The translations under genes and the position numbers were made by a program. Shown here in pieces: positions 24,001 to 35,945 of a DNA stretch of 64,000 nt. A model generated the notes under the pieces. That model saw nothing but the letters and a program-made list of their open reading frames with translations, did not search any database and had not been told where the DNA came from. The DNA comes from Pterobdella sp. o SKG-2022 (Eukaryota; Annelida; Clitellata; Hirudinida; Piscicolidae), in assembly GCA_964035795.1 (NCBI GenBank), contig OZ038323.1:11482786-11546785 (forward strand), written 5' to 3'. Position 1 is the first letter of the stretch, and each line of letters opens with the position of its first letter.

Positions 24001-24239
24001 GCTAGACTCAAGGGCCCATAGACCTCACTAAAACACCAAGAGAGCACCTCTAACGGAGCAGAGAAAGTGACCAAGTTTAGTGAGATGGGAATTTTCATTT
24101 GAATTTGACAATATATTGACAGAAAGCCTGTGAGGAAAGAATATTAGTTTATCAAATGATGAGGGTAATGATGCTGAAAGGAAATGAAGTTTGAGAAGGT
24201 TTGTAGAGGTTGCATTAATTTTTCCAATCAAGAACACTA

Positions 24240-24485
24240 GAACATGATTTTAAATTTAAATTACGCAGCTTTTCGTGAGATGAACTTACATCATTGAGTG
24301 CCTTATAAGCACATGGCTTTACTTCGAATAAAAAAAGTCAATAAACACACATTTTGAAGAATTAACAGTTTATTATATTTTTACCATAGAAAGAAAAATA
24401 TAATTATCCTTGAATTTATAATACCCAAAATTTTGAACTTAGTCAAATATTTGATAATGTGAGTTGTGCTTACGAAAAGCTTGGT
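24240..24485. mobile_element. MITE-like inverted repeat pair, copy 2
   Basis: 24266-24300 (CAGCTTTTCGTGAGATGAAC...CATTGAGTG) and 24449-24483 (TTTGATAATGTGAGTTGTGC then TTACGAAAAGCTT) are inverted relatives of the 13811-14040 arms, but here the AAGCTTTTCG ends face outward. Confidence 0.55.
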
Positions 24486-24629
24486 TGCTCTATGAACCTT
24501 TGTGTTTGTGTACATTTTTCTTTATTTTTGCACATTTTTTTTTAAATAAATATTTTTTATATCCAGGTTATACATAAAAATGTCACAAAATTATTTTTGA
24601 GATAAGTTATACCAAAAGAATTCAAAGAC

Positions 24630-25120
24630 CTGTTTACGAAAGCGAAGACACCAGTCTTGAGGTCAATGTGGACCTCTTTTACATCCACCCTACCCTGCAC
24701 TTCTGTTGATAATGCATTTAATCTATAAAGATACATAACGACAAGTTGGCCTATCAAATCTGATGGATACAACCGCTAAGGGTTCGAACCTGTATAATTG
24801 CTGTCATCCAGCCAAGACCAGGGCTTGTCGATCCTAATGAGATTGAGGAAGACATTTTCCATGCTTAAAGCCTTGGTGGCAAAAAAGTCTTGTACGTCTT
24901 CCAGCATCGCCTTGTCGTGGATTTCCAGGGGTCTAGAGTTAGATTGGATCTTTTCGCACTCCTCGATCAGTTGTTCTCGTGATTGTTGTCGGATGTTTTT
25001 AGCTGTTGTGTAGAAGCAATATCCTTTGTCGTAACAGTGGCTGTAAACTGAATCATGGTTGTTGCCTTGGATTCGAGTTATAAACAATGTTAAAAAAGTT
25101 ATAAGCAACGTCTTCTTCAT
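24630..25120 (-). CDS. Signal peptide plus first lectin-like module (5' exons)
   Basis: The start at 25120 gives a classic signal peptide (MKKTLLITFLTLFITRIQG). It is followed by a C-type-lectin-like N-terminal half: CYDKGYCFYTT, REQLIEECEKIQ, then KPWSWLDDSNYTG at the donor (exon 25120-24790). Exon 24702-24630 joins in phase and gives VQGRVDVKEVHIDLKTGVFA. These exons probably form the 5' end of the C-type lectin receptor that continues to 20738, giving two lectin modules. The phase between the exon ending at 24630 and the next recognised exon does not fit directly, so either an intervening exon is missed or this is a separate small secreted lectin gene. Confidence 0.6.
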
Positions 25121-25845
25121 TTTAATAAAGCTTTTTAAAAATTTTTTCTAATTAATTTTTAAAATTTTTTAAAAGAATGCGAAATATTTTATGGGTTACG
25201 ATTTAAATATGAAATGAATGTCACGAAACCTTGCGTATTATAACGAATCGTGGTAACATCGCAAATAATAATCAGGTATAAGCTAACAATAGATTTTGAA
25301 AGAGCGCGCATTAACAAAGGAATTCAGGCGATTCCAATACTATGCCATGACAACAGTCATAAAAAACAACTTGCTTCTTCCCATTTTAAATCTGAATTTA
25401 ATTAAAAACTGAGTAATCTAATTCGATAAAGCTCAACTTTAGATAGTAGTTTGATGTTAAAAATCTCCGTAATTAGCTCCCTCAGTCCCATAATAACAGC
25501 TTTCAAACATCAAGTCTCACTAAGCACTAAGAACTTCTGAAATTTTTAAGCATTTGAATGAGTTTTGTTACAGAGTTAATTAAATACTTGGCATCCGAAG
25601 ACCTGAAAACAAAGTAGTGCTTTTCCAATGTTTTAATGCGATAAATTAATCTTCATTTTTGTATTCATTTAAATGAAGTACCAGGCAATCGAAACACAAT
25701 TCAAAAAGTTTAAATAGCTCATTAGTAGTCGAAGAGAAAATTTTGAAATAATTTTAATTGCGAAATTTTTCGAAAAGTTATACAAATAAGAATGCATAAA
25801 TAGTTGAGAAAAGAATGGATTAATGAGGTGTGAGGAATATGCAGA

Positions 25846-27230
25846 TTAGTCTTTCAAAGCTCTCAACCGCTTCAACACGAAATCCTCCTGCAAATTTTAT
25901 AATAGCATAACTAAGTTAGTCTTTTACTAAAACAATTCAAATCAAAAACACGAAGCGTTGTGAGGCTTGATGTTGATCAGTTAAGAGGTCTTTCATAAAA
26001 ATTCAAATAATTTTATTGAAACTTAAAAAAACCTAAAAAAATAAACTTCAAATATTAATTTTAAAATTATATATTTATAGTAACAAAATAGTAATTAAAG
26101 ACTAGTGCAAAAGCTACCAACCGTGGCAAACCAGAAAGAATTGGAGTACTTGCCAATAATTCTAGATAGGCTCCAGTTTGAAGAGTATGGCGAAATGGCA
26201 TGAAGATGAAGGTGGGGCACTGAAATGAATGGTGGCCAGTGGAAGCCCAATCTGAATGAGTTGAATGTTGTATGGTTAAATAGACATTGGTAAGAAACAG
26301 ATGTTTCTTTGTTAAGATGAACCCTTGCATGCTCCATTTTGAGGCATCAAATAGAAAGATTTGTTTGAAATAAAATGATAGTGTGAGATTCAATTGGAAG
26401 ATTCACTGATTGTGGGTGGATGTTAGTTATATAATTTTCACAATTTTTGTAGGTTAGTATCCTGAATTTAAAACAACTAATTTCAAACTCATCATCACTA
26501 TCTAAAGAGAAACTTTTGAATGTACCTAATGTCATTGATGTCTGCTCCATTGTCCACCAACACCTTCAACCCATATCATAGTTGAAAATTATTGTTTTGT
26601 GTTTATTAATTGATAATTTGTAAGTATTCAAAAGTTATTTATTTAGAAAATCTAAAATTTCTTTTTCCCAGATTATAATAAATTTCAACATCAAACATAC
26701 TTTTTTAGCTATGCGAATCAACTCTTCAACTGCATAAGTAAATTGTTAATATAATAGAAACAAACACTATGGTTTATTGAGTAACGTAATACACTTTTTG
26801 TAAGAGAATCTTACATTATCAAGTTTTACACTTGATGATATTGTTAGTGTTTTCAAATATTTTAAAGCTAACTATATAAAATAAAACACAACACATAAAA
26901 TCAAGTTCATCAAAGAAACTCTCTCACCCATAGGAAGGTCAGCTTTTTTGAGCACTTTAGCATCTCTGATATGTTTCTTGGGACAGATTAAATAATGGTG
27001 TTTTGCTGCAGGATATAAATCGCTAAAAACCGCATATTCTTCATCCTTTGATAAAAATATTCAATGGAAGACTCATGGGTGAAGAAATAATATAAAATAT
27101 TTGTATTCTTTGAAAAATGAATCTACAAAAAAATACTATAAAATAATTTTATTGCTTGGTAAAGGATCCTGGTGGTTTCGTCTTCTCCTCTGGTAATTTT
27201 ACAGAATATACAGTCAGGATCTCTATCCAT
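25846..27230 (-). CDS. HINT3: HINT3-like histidine triad nucleotide-binding protein
   Basis: Six exons: 27230-27156, 27045-26928, 26729-26701, 26563-26526, 26251-26122, 25887-25846. All phases agree, giving 143 residues. The N-terminus DPDCIFCKITRGEDETTR matches HINT3 CVFCRIAGRQDPGTE. PAAKHHYLICPKKHI matches PAATHHYLVVPKKHI. RLGFHWPPFISVPHLHLHAI contains the catalytic histidine triad H-L-H-L-H. The C-terminus FWFAT-EDFVLKRLRAL matches WFITADHLIEKLR. HIT proteins of this branch hydrolyse adenosine phosphoramidates and acyl-adenylates. Intron 1 appears to use a GC donor (CAA/GCAATA). The start lies 172 bp downstream of the CHCHD4 stop on the same strand. The orthologue call is firm. Confidence 0.93.
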
Positions 27231-27402
27231 CTCAACTCAGTGAATATAACGCATTAAATTTTAAGGATAACAATATACCAAGCGTTCATAAATTCATTGC
27301 TTCTAAAACAATGACAATTTTGAAAAACGACTTTGACCGATCACTAATTTTTTATGAATTTCTACTTTTTATCGAATTTTTTAAAAGCAAAGATAACAGA
27401 TT

Positions 27403-28144
27403 TTATTTTATTTTCTCAACTTTTTCATCTATAAATTTATTATCAATGTCATTTTTAACTTTTTTTTCTTCTTGTCTAGAATCAACATTAAACTCATCAT
27501 CATCATCATCATCTTCATCTTCATCATCATTTCCTCCAAGGTTGTACAACTGGGGAAACTTCATTATACACTCCTTCAAATTTTAGTTTGAAAAATTAAT
27601 TTAAAAATTTTTTTGCAAAAAATGAGAAAAAAAATACATTAAATAAGTATTAATAACAATAAGTAGAATGTATTATAATTTATATCATCACCAACATTCA
27701 TCTTAGCAAACAAAGGAAAGCAATCAGATCCTTTAGGTTCAGCTGTGCTCTCATGTACACAAGAAAATGTTTGCCTAAACTCATAACCACAGGGTCCTGT
27801 GGCTTTGCCTCCTAAGCATGGGCAATTCCAATTGATTGTGCCATCATCTTTTATCAAGCCTATGGTGTTGGAGAGTATATGATGTAAATAACTTGTAATT
27901 CTTATAAATAAATAAACAGTTGAGTTAGAAAAATGATAGATTTTTGATTGAAATGAAATAAGAAGTGAATCAAACTGGGTTCTTGAGGGGCTTTGGGAAG
28001 TTGCAAAAAAGATGGTCCTTTCAAAAACTCTTCACTCAAAAACATTATTTTGTGTTTTCCTTGAATTACAATGTTCCATTATAACTATGTAATTGAGGAC
28101 CTCCAAATAATCAAAGATATACCTTCTTCCTTGCAAAAAGACAT
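27403..28144 (-). CDS. CHCHD4: CHCHD4 / MIA40 mitochondrial intermembrane-space oxidoreductase
   Basis: Four exons: 28144-28123, 28059-27976, 27859-27696, 27573-27403. Phases are consistent, giving 146 residues (human has 142). MIA40 is the receptor and disulfide donor that imports cysteine-rich proteins into the intermembrane space. The redox CPC motif and twin CX9C motifs are visible: [59 protein letters not shown]. The N-terminus [14 protein letters not shown] matches MSYCRQEGKDRIIF. The acidic C-terminal tail ([16 protein letters not shown]) is encoded by an ATC/TTC microsatellite on the plus strand. There is no targeting presequence, as in animal MIA40. Confidence 0.95.
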
Positions 28145-28445
28145 TTTAAAACTCTGTAAATATAACAAAAATTAACTTCTAATAACTAAATCAAAATTTT
28201 AGATTTTCAGCATTTACAAATCAACAATTTTATCACATCGACCCGAATATCAAATGTAAGTTATCGCTATAGCAAAGAGAAATAATGCGGACTTTTGGAT
28301 TAATATGAAAAACCGGTAAAAATCAACATTAAAAAATTTACAAATTTTTTTTGAGTCAAACTCACAATCTTCAAATCATTTTCATAAATAATCAGACTGT
28401 TATAAAATTATAAACAAATACATTAAAACTAACGAATTATAAGAA

Positions 28446-28549
28446 GGTACTTATCGAAAATTTAAGTCTTTACTGTAATAAGCGTGTCTTTAAAATTCTC
28501 AAATTTTGAGAAATGAAGACAAAAATTATAAGATACTTACGATGTCTCT
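28446..28549. repeat. Dispersed repeat family 2, copy
   Basis: Shares GTACTTAT-GAAAATTT, CCGTAATAAGCGTGTCTTTA-like core and AAGATACTTACGATGTCTCT end with 56861-56980, which is its inverted copy. Non-coding. Confidence 0.65.
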
Positions 28550-28959
28550 AAAAAAATGAAACATATTTTTTATTCCAAGCTATCATACGAAAATAAGAAA
28601 AAACTTTCCATGGTTTTGAAACTGTTCTCAAATTTAATCTAATTTGACTTTTGAAACACTCTTTCTCACTAAAAAACTCATTTAATTTTCTAACAAAAAA
28701 CTTGAAAACATACAAAGTTTATTGCTCAAGTAATCAAAAATATGGCTGAAGCATATGAAAAACCAATTTGAGTCTCTGAAACTCATAAAATTGACATTTG
28801 CCACTATTCAAAGCATGACAACATGAAGGTTCAAGACTGATCTTAAAATAGGTATATTCACGTATGAACCAAGCACCGAAAGAACCAATAACAAACAAAA
28901 GCAAAAAATCAAGAGACAAAAATTCCAGGTTCCTAGACAAACATTCTCCTACTTATAGC

Positions 28960-31900
28960 TTTGAGGGCTTTTTTCCTCCGATACAAGCTTCTCTTCTGAA
29001 TGAATGAGTGGTGGATAGACGTATGAATGAATAAGCAAATGAATGAATGAAGTAATGAATTGATAGATGAATAAATGTATGAGGGAGGGTTGACAAATGA
29101 ATGAGTGAACAAAACAAAAAAAAAAGTTTAAAAAAGTGAATGATAATAGAAAAGAAAACAAGTGAAAAATAAAAAAAAAGGAATTTAAAAATGGAATAAT
29201 TTCGACAAACTGAAAATACAAACCTCTTATTGATATTTTCATTTCGTTTTTTGATGACGAGACAGATGATGATGATGACGACGATGATGGCAAAAATAAT
29301 CAACAATGCCATGACCGTCATTTTGCCACTGGTCTTGTCCTGCTTCACTGCAAGCAACAAGCGATTGATTTATTAATCAACACTTTAAATAGTCGTCTTT
29401 GATTGGGTGCTCTTTTCATAAGTTAAGAGTGAATTGGGAGGTCTACAAAATATAGTAATAATATTACTATAAATAACTATTATATTATAAATAGAAATAT
29501 AGTTGGTTACTTGTTGATTCTTTGGCTTTAGCCTCAGATTTTGCTGCAATGAAACGAAGATAAATTAGAATGAATCAATAGGCACAATGTTCAAGTCCCA
29601 CAAAGAGCCAAACACTCAACACCTCAATTGTTGGTGCTAATTTATAAGTTAACAACTGCGGTCGATATGATGATAAAAATAAATTTATGAAGTTTTCAAA
29701 CAACCACCGCGCACCCAAAACTCTGATGGTGTGGTTCTTGGACATGCTGTAGGTCTTGAGGCCGATCTTATTGCTGGCATAACAGGAGAGGATGATCTGC
29801 TGACCCTTCCACCACTCTGGTATTTGTAGGCTGGCCGTCTGCTTCGATGCCTTTGAGCTTATGTTTAACGCCTGTGTTGTTGGGGTGGTATTTAGTTGTT
29901 ATGGGTGTTATTGAATCGTTATGTAGTGGTAATGTTGATTCGTGTTAGTTACCTGAAGATGTTAAGGGAATATAGAAAAACTCATTTTTTAAAGTTAGTA
30001 ACTTTCTAACACAGTTTGAGTTTACTGAAAAAAAAAAAATTTTGATGAGCATTTTCCGCCAACATGATCACCACATCCACACAACCGCAGTCGTTTCTCA
30101 GCCTGGCCAATCTCCACCATCACCACCACAACCTTCCCAAAATAGATCTTTGGGGAAGGGTTTCCTTGAGCGTAACACGTGACCATTTCTCCAGGCAGGT
30201 AGTCATACTTGTGGGATGGGCCGATTCTGACCGCTCTAGCTGGAACTATTTATGAGCAGGTTGTTTAAAGGAGTTGTAACTTACAATCAAACCGAAAATA
30301 AAAAAAAAGGTTTCAAATTTATGGAAATATTAAAATTTTTCAAGAAAAAAAAATATCAATGAATTGTTAAGTAAAGTAGATAAGACGTACACGAAACTTC
30401 GAGAATGAAGTGGCAATCCTCATACGACCTTGGAGTGAACAGCATCTGACACGCGAATCTGGATCCACGAAGGAGATGAGGATTTTTTGTGGATCAAAGG
30501 GATGATATTGAATTGAAAAATCAATTTCCAATGATGAAAGTATTAACTTCTTGTGGTGGTGGTGATGGTTGACTTGGAAACTGAGAACTTGTGTGACGTT
30601 TCTGATACTGATCCTTGTCCTACTATCCAATCTCTTGTCTTCTGTTGTATCACATAGAGTTATGAACACAATCATTTGAAAATGACCTACTCACCTTTGA
30701 ACCAGTTTAATTCTGGGATGACTCTCCCAGAATTCCTAACTGAACAACTCAAAACAGCCTTGTCTCCTTCCACCATCTTACTCTTGCCTATGCAGACTGG
30801 ACCTTCTGCCATGGTTTAGTAATTTGTTCGTTTCTGTATTCGATAAAAGTTTTAGGCATGTCATATGAGCAGCTGTTGCTTTAGGCCAAAAACATCCATA
30901 ACTTATTTCGTCTTCTCCAATCTTTATCTACTCAGGCTAACTTATGCCCGTTCCATCTCCACTCTTTCAACCTCACTCATTAAAAAAACACACTCACTTC
31001 CTACACCTCACCAACCCAATTCCATCCACCCACCTACCAGCCACCGACAGCTCATAGGCATGCACCTTAGTAAGGTTGGGAGTGGTGATGATGCAGAAGT
31101 ACAGGCCTGGGTCTTCCTCCAGACTCACCTGTCGAATGAGATTCAGTTTTATCTAGGTTCTTTAATCTTATCATGGCGTTTTTTGTGATAATCTATGATC
31201 ATATTGGTTTTGTGATATTTATCATTATCCATGATTTTATTTTCTTGGTTCCATTGACAAATATTTTTTCGGTATTGGATGAAAATATTATTATAAAACG
31301 TCATTTCTTTGGTATTTAATTAAAAATTCTCTTATTACTGCGTCATATCATACATGGTTCAAGGTGAGAGTATAGTCATATTCAATGTGGAAGTCAGCAG
31401 AGTTTGGATGTGTCAGGTCGAGTTTGTAGTCGGTGTTGTTCAACGAGGAGAAGATCAGTGTGGGTTCTTCTCCTGGAAGTGATGATGGGTTGGATGTTGT
31501 TGGTGAAGGAAGGAGAGGATTAAGATGAGTTATAATAGAATAAAGATGAAGTTGTTGGCATGAAGTTGGTAGGGATGTACAGAAGGAAAATGAAAAAAAA
31601 TTAGAAAAAATTATCAAATAATGGCGTGTCATAACCAGAATGTTAGTATTTACAACAAAAACAACATTTATACAATAAAGAATCTAGCCTTATCTTATTT
31701 TTATGCAAGAGAAAGATGGTCAACACTGACCTTCCTCCCTGCAATAACAAAAGCTTTTGCGGTATAATGCTTTCATACCTCAGCCCTCTCATCGTCGCAC
31801 AAACAAACAATAATCATGAAAAGGACAACATAAAAAATAATAAAAACAAAATCAAAAACAAATAACAACAGCAACAACCTTCATTGTGCACAACGTCGTG

Positions 31901-32064
31901 CCACTTGACATGGTAAGTGTAATCCTCCTCCAACGCTTCCTGTATTTGCTGAGTAAAAGTGCACCTAAATTTGACACTCTTCCCCTCCAATCCCATAACG
32001 TCTGAAGCTGAGTTGGTGTTTTCTATCTCCCATATGATTGGTTCGTACCATGATGATGTCAGTG
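28960..32064 (-). CDS. Immunoglobulin-superfamily single-pass membrane protein (5' end not found)
   Basis: The exons are in order on the minus strand. 32064-31879: LEGKSVKFRCTFTQQ...YHVKWHDVV. 31472-31354: GEEPTLIFSSLNNTDYKLDL. 31129-31039: LEEDPGLYFCIITTPNLTKV, with the Ig D-G-Y-C motif. 30805-30695: VEGDKAVLSCSVRNSGRVIP then ELNWFKG. An exon ending near 30393: RGSRFACQMLFTPRSYEDCH. 30245-30133: PGEMVTCYAQGNPSPKIYFG. 29871-29715: WWKGQQIILSCYASNKIGLK. ~29544-29510: AKSEAKAKEST. 29347-29224: MTVMALLIIFAIIVVIIIIC, a transmembrane helix followed by KKRNENINKR. This is a V-type plus two C2-type Ig domains, stalk, membrane helix and a short cytoplasmic tail whose last exon near 28965-28993 is uncertain. 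The arrangement resembles nectin/nephrin-like adhesion or receptor proteins. No specific orthologue is recognised, and no signal-peptide exon was found upstream. Confidence 0.78.
28990..29110. repeat. (GAAT)n-type degenerate microsatellite
   Basis: Imperfect ATGAATGAAT/GATG repeats inside the Ig gene's last intron. Not coding. Confidence 0.7.
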
Positions 32065-34977
32065 CTGAAGTAGGTTGGATGGTTGAGGAGGTACAGTGAG
32101 AAATTTGAAGGTGGTTATGATGATGATGATATCTCAAAATATAAATAGAAAAATTATAATAATTATTATCATAGTTGATTTATGAGAGTGATCTTACAAC
32201 AAGAATATTTTGCTATAAAAATATTTCAACATGGAAAAGTTATTTGGCTATTGCCATTGGAGCAACCTTGACGAAGCAAAAGGAAGAAGAAGCCTTGGAA
32301 AAAATTTGCTGTGTATGCAATCATGGTTGAAAAAGCATTCCAAAGGATCCAAAAATATTAGTTGTATCCTTCAAATCAAAATATTGCATGCAATTCAAAA
32401 TCACAAAATATCTCATCAAAAACCGACAAAAAACTATCAAAAAGTAGAAAAGTTATCAAAAAACTACAAAAACTATTCAGTTCTTTCAAAAAATCTTTCA
32501 AATAATCAAAAACTCATAAAAGGAATTTGAACTTGGAATAAAAGATCACTTATATTGGTCAGAAGAGATACAGTTATAAAGACAACGCTCTTTCCATGTC
32601 TTTTTCTCCCTCTCTCACTTTTTCCACATCTTATTATCCTTCATCTCTCACCTCTTCCATACCTGACCACCCTTATGTTTCACTTCTTACATGTTTCACC
32701 CCCCTTGTCTTTAGTCCTTCCATATCTCACCACCTTTCATCTCTCACTTTTTTCTTTATCCTACCACTTCTCTCATTCAACTTTAAACCATATTTTACCA
32801 TTCTCAACATCTCACCACTTTCCATATTCCACCCTTCAACCCGTTCCTTCTTACCATTATTTCCTTTTCCCCACTTCACTACCAACCCACCTCTCTACCA
32901 ACCCACTCCACCACCATTCCACTTTCCCCCACATCAATCTCACACGCACCACATCTCTATCCATACAAGTCGTACTTCATTTTGACAACCTACTAACTAC
33001 ATTTTATATTCTCTTTATTGTATATTTAATTTTTATTATGTAAGCTTCTAGTCTTCATTAAATCAAAATTAGACTCTATATTTGTGAATTTAATTAATTT
33101 TTTAACAATAAAAATCAGCCATTTTATTTTGCAATAGTTTATTATTATATCTCAGTTGTATCCTTCATTATTATTACCATCAACATAATATTGCTGTATA
33201 TTATTGTGTATGTTCCCAATTGTTTCCTCAACATAATAAATAGCTGAGATAAATCAAGGTCTGTATCAGATGGACTTGAGCAAGTCGTTTGCTATTTGGC
33301 AATCTAATTCAGAAACACATTAGGTTAACAGTTTGTGTTGTGTAACGTTTAGTTTTTTTGGTTTATTGAGAATTATACCGAAGGTTTTTGAAATTTCTTT
33401 TTAATTTAATTTTGCTTTTAACCAAGTTTTTTTCCGACTAAGCTAGAAATTTTTTGAAAATTTTGTTTTATTTTTTTTACCGATATAATCGATACGGGTT
33501 TAAAAATATGAAGCTCATGGTTGTATTATGCCCTGTTTCAAAAATATTAGGAAAAAGATAAGCTCACAACTAAAAAAAACTACACGTACACACGCACACA
33601 CGCACACACACACTCCCTTACATTCATGGCAACATCGACTATCGATCCATAAGCATTTTTTGAGGATCATTATCATCACCAGCCTCATCTTCGTAGTCAT
33701 CTTCATTATCGTTTCTACATCCTCCTACTATTCTTTTGATCATCATAATTAACATCATAATCATCATCAAATCATTTCCACTAAACCATCTTCCCCACCT
33801 CATCCACACCACCATCTCCATCTTTCTCAACCCCATCTCCATCCTCCTCCTTCTCATCACCCTTACTACATCTTTATGTCCTCCAACTATCACGCACTTC
33901 CAATACAGTCATGGAACTTTGCAGCAAATGAAGCGCTAAGTACTTTATCACCCCGGTATCTCCTGCCTCTTCCCTCTCATCAACTCGTGTGTCTTTGTGT
34001 GTGATAGCTTATAATCTTTCAAAACATATCGTTATTTTTTGTGTAGTATCATTGGAAAGTTTTGAGATCGGCGAATAAACATAGATTCTCAAGGCTCTTC
34101 GACTTATATTCAGGACCTCAATGCTTAGAGGCCTTCTGGCGGGCATTTAAGCATTTTACGATAAAAGCATTGCTTTAATAGCTTTATATTGAAGATAATA
34201 TGTAAATTAATTAAAAATTAATTGTTTATTAGAAAAAAACAAACAAGATTTGACACAAACACGGAACAAGATGCGAAAGATTAAACTTTGCATAGAACAT
34301 AAAACCAATTTGTTTTTTTAATATTATCTCCATTTTTCAAATGAGCTATGGCTCTTTTTTTGCCGATGTAACTTTTAAAGATAAAGTAGCTCAAAAAAAA
34401 ATTGAGTTATTTTGTTGTATTGTGGAGAACTTCACAAAACAAAATGTTAAAAGAAGGTTAAAATAAAAATGAGCTCAAACTAAAATGAATTTCATCATCC
34501 TGAATCAAAATTTGTCATTTTTTTACAACTAATTAAAATTTTTACTCCACAAGCAAGTTAACAAAAGTAATTTACTATTGTTATAATTTTAAAACGTTAA
34601 CACAATGTTAGATACATCTTAAACAACCTACCTCCATATCCTTATTATCATTCATGTGTTTCTGTACTGTTCAAGGCTTCAGTTGAAGTTTAGGTAACCA
34701 CCCTAGGTTTTAACTTCAAATTTTCACCATGTTAACCACATAAAAAGTGAATTATTTGGTTAATCCGTTTACATTATATAATAATTTTAATTTATCTAGC
34801 ACTAAAAAGAAACTCAGATAGTGTTGGCTGCCTCACCAACCTCCTACAACATAAAAAAACCATTCTTGTTTCAAAACTTATATTCTTTATGACTTTCTGA
34901 TTGTTACTTCGTTAAAAGTGCATCACTGATTCAAAATACTCATAACTTCTCAAAATCAATACTCACATCCTTTAGTG

Positions 34978-35044
34978 TTTGCTCACACCCCTCAGTGTTT
35001 GCTCACATCCCTCAGTGTTTGCTCACATCCCTCAGTGTTTGCTC
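34978..35044. repeat. 20-bp tandem repeat, about 3.5 copies
   Basis: Unit GTTTGCTCACATCCCTCAGT, nearly identical between copies. Confidence 0.9.
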
Positions 35045-35689
35045 AGACTTCCCAACAGATTTTCAAAAAATACTTTCAAAATTATATCACAACATTAAAA
35101 TACATCAAAAGCTGTCATATGAGCTGATAGGAAGGAGGGCACAGTCAAGTATGAGATCAGTCCCACCTTCATCAAACTCTCATCTCGCTCTAACACACCA
35201 AAAACTGATGCTTTCATCAGTACCAGAAATGAGGTTGATAATGGATTTTGGAACTTAGAAATGGAAAGGTTATTAATAACTGTTTAATATGGAAGAGAGG
35301 AAGAGGAGGTGATAGGAAGAGTGATAAGGTCAGTGACAAGTTTATCTCTGTATGATGATGAGGAAGAAGATTATGAGGGGTTGATGATGATGATGATGTT
35401 GTAAAAGATGACGATGATGATGATGATGGGGGAAGGATGATGATGATACACGCAACAAGGAAGTCATGCGATGGGATGAATGGCTGGATGACATGCTTCA
35501 TCGTTCAGTTGGAGGTCTGCGTGTTTGTGTGTGTGCGTGTCTTTTCTTCAAATATGTGAAAGTTGGTTTTTGAGAAATATTTTTTGTGTTTTTGCTTTAA
35601 TTTTATCAATCTTGTTAGTTTTTTATGAATTTGTGCGTTAAATAATTTTATATTTTGATTCATTTTTTCCAGTTTTTTCTTTTCTTTGT

Positions 35690-35945
35690 GTGTTTTTCCA
35701 TGTTTATGTGTCTGTGTGTGTTTTTCCATGTTTATGTGTCTGTGTGTGTTTTTCCATGTTTATGTGTCTATGTGTGTTTTTCCATGTTTATGTGTCTGTG
35801 TGTGTTTTTCCATGTTTATGTGTCTGTGTGTGTTTTTCCATGTTTATGTGTCTGTGTGTGTTTTTCCATGTTTATGTGTCTGTGTGTGTTTTTCCATGTT
35901 TATGTGTCTGTGTGTGTTTTTCCATGTTTATGTGTCTGTGTGTTT
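35690..35945. repeat. 28-bp minisatellite, about nine copies
   Basis: Unit TTTTTCCATGTTTATGTGTC followed by TGTGTGTG, almost identical copies starting at 35693, 35721, 35749 and so on. All three plus-strand frames stay open because the unit lacks stops; this is not evidence of a gene. Confidence 0.95.

Noticed and set aside
23618..24031. 137-codon frame across the CRE minisatellite
   Set aside because: A 38-bp unit shifts the repeat frame midway, so the encoded repeat is not conserved; the array lies in an intron.
32555..33043. Ser/Phe/His/Pro-rich frames
   Set aside because: Pyrimidine-rich low-complexity DNA; no conserved motif.
33515..33939. Possible exons in the CATC-rich tract
   Set aside because: Both strands are open only because of simple repeats; no splice-linked homology.
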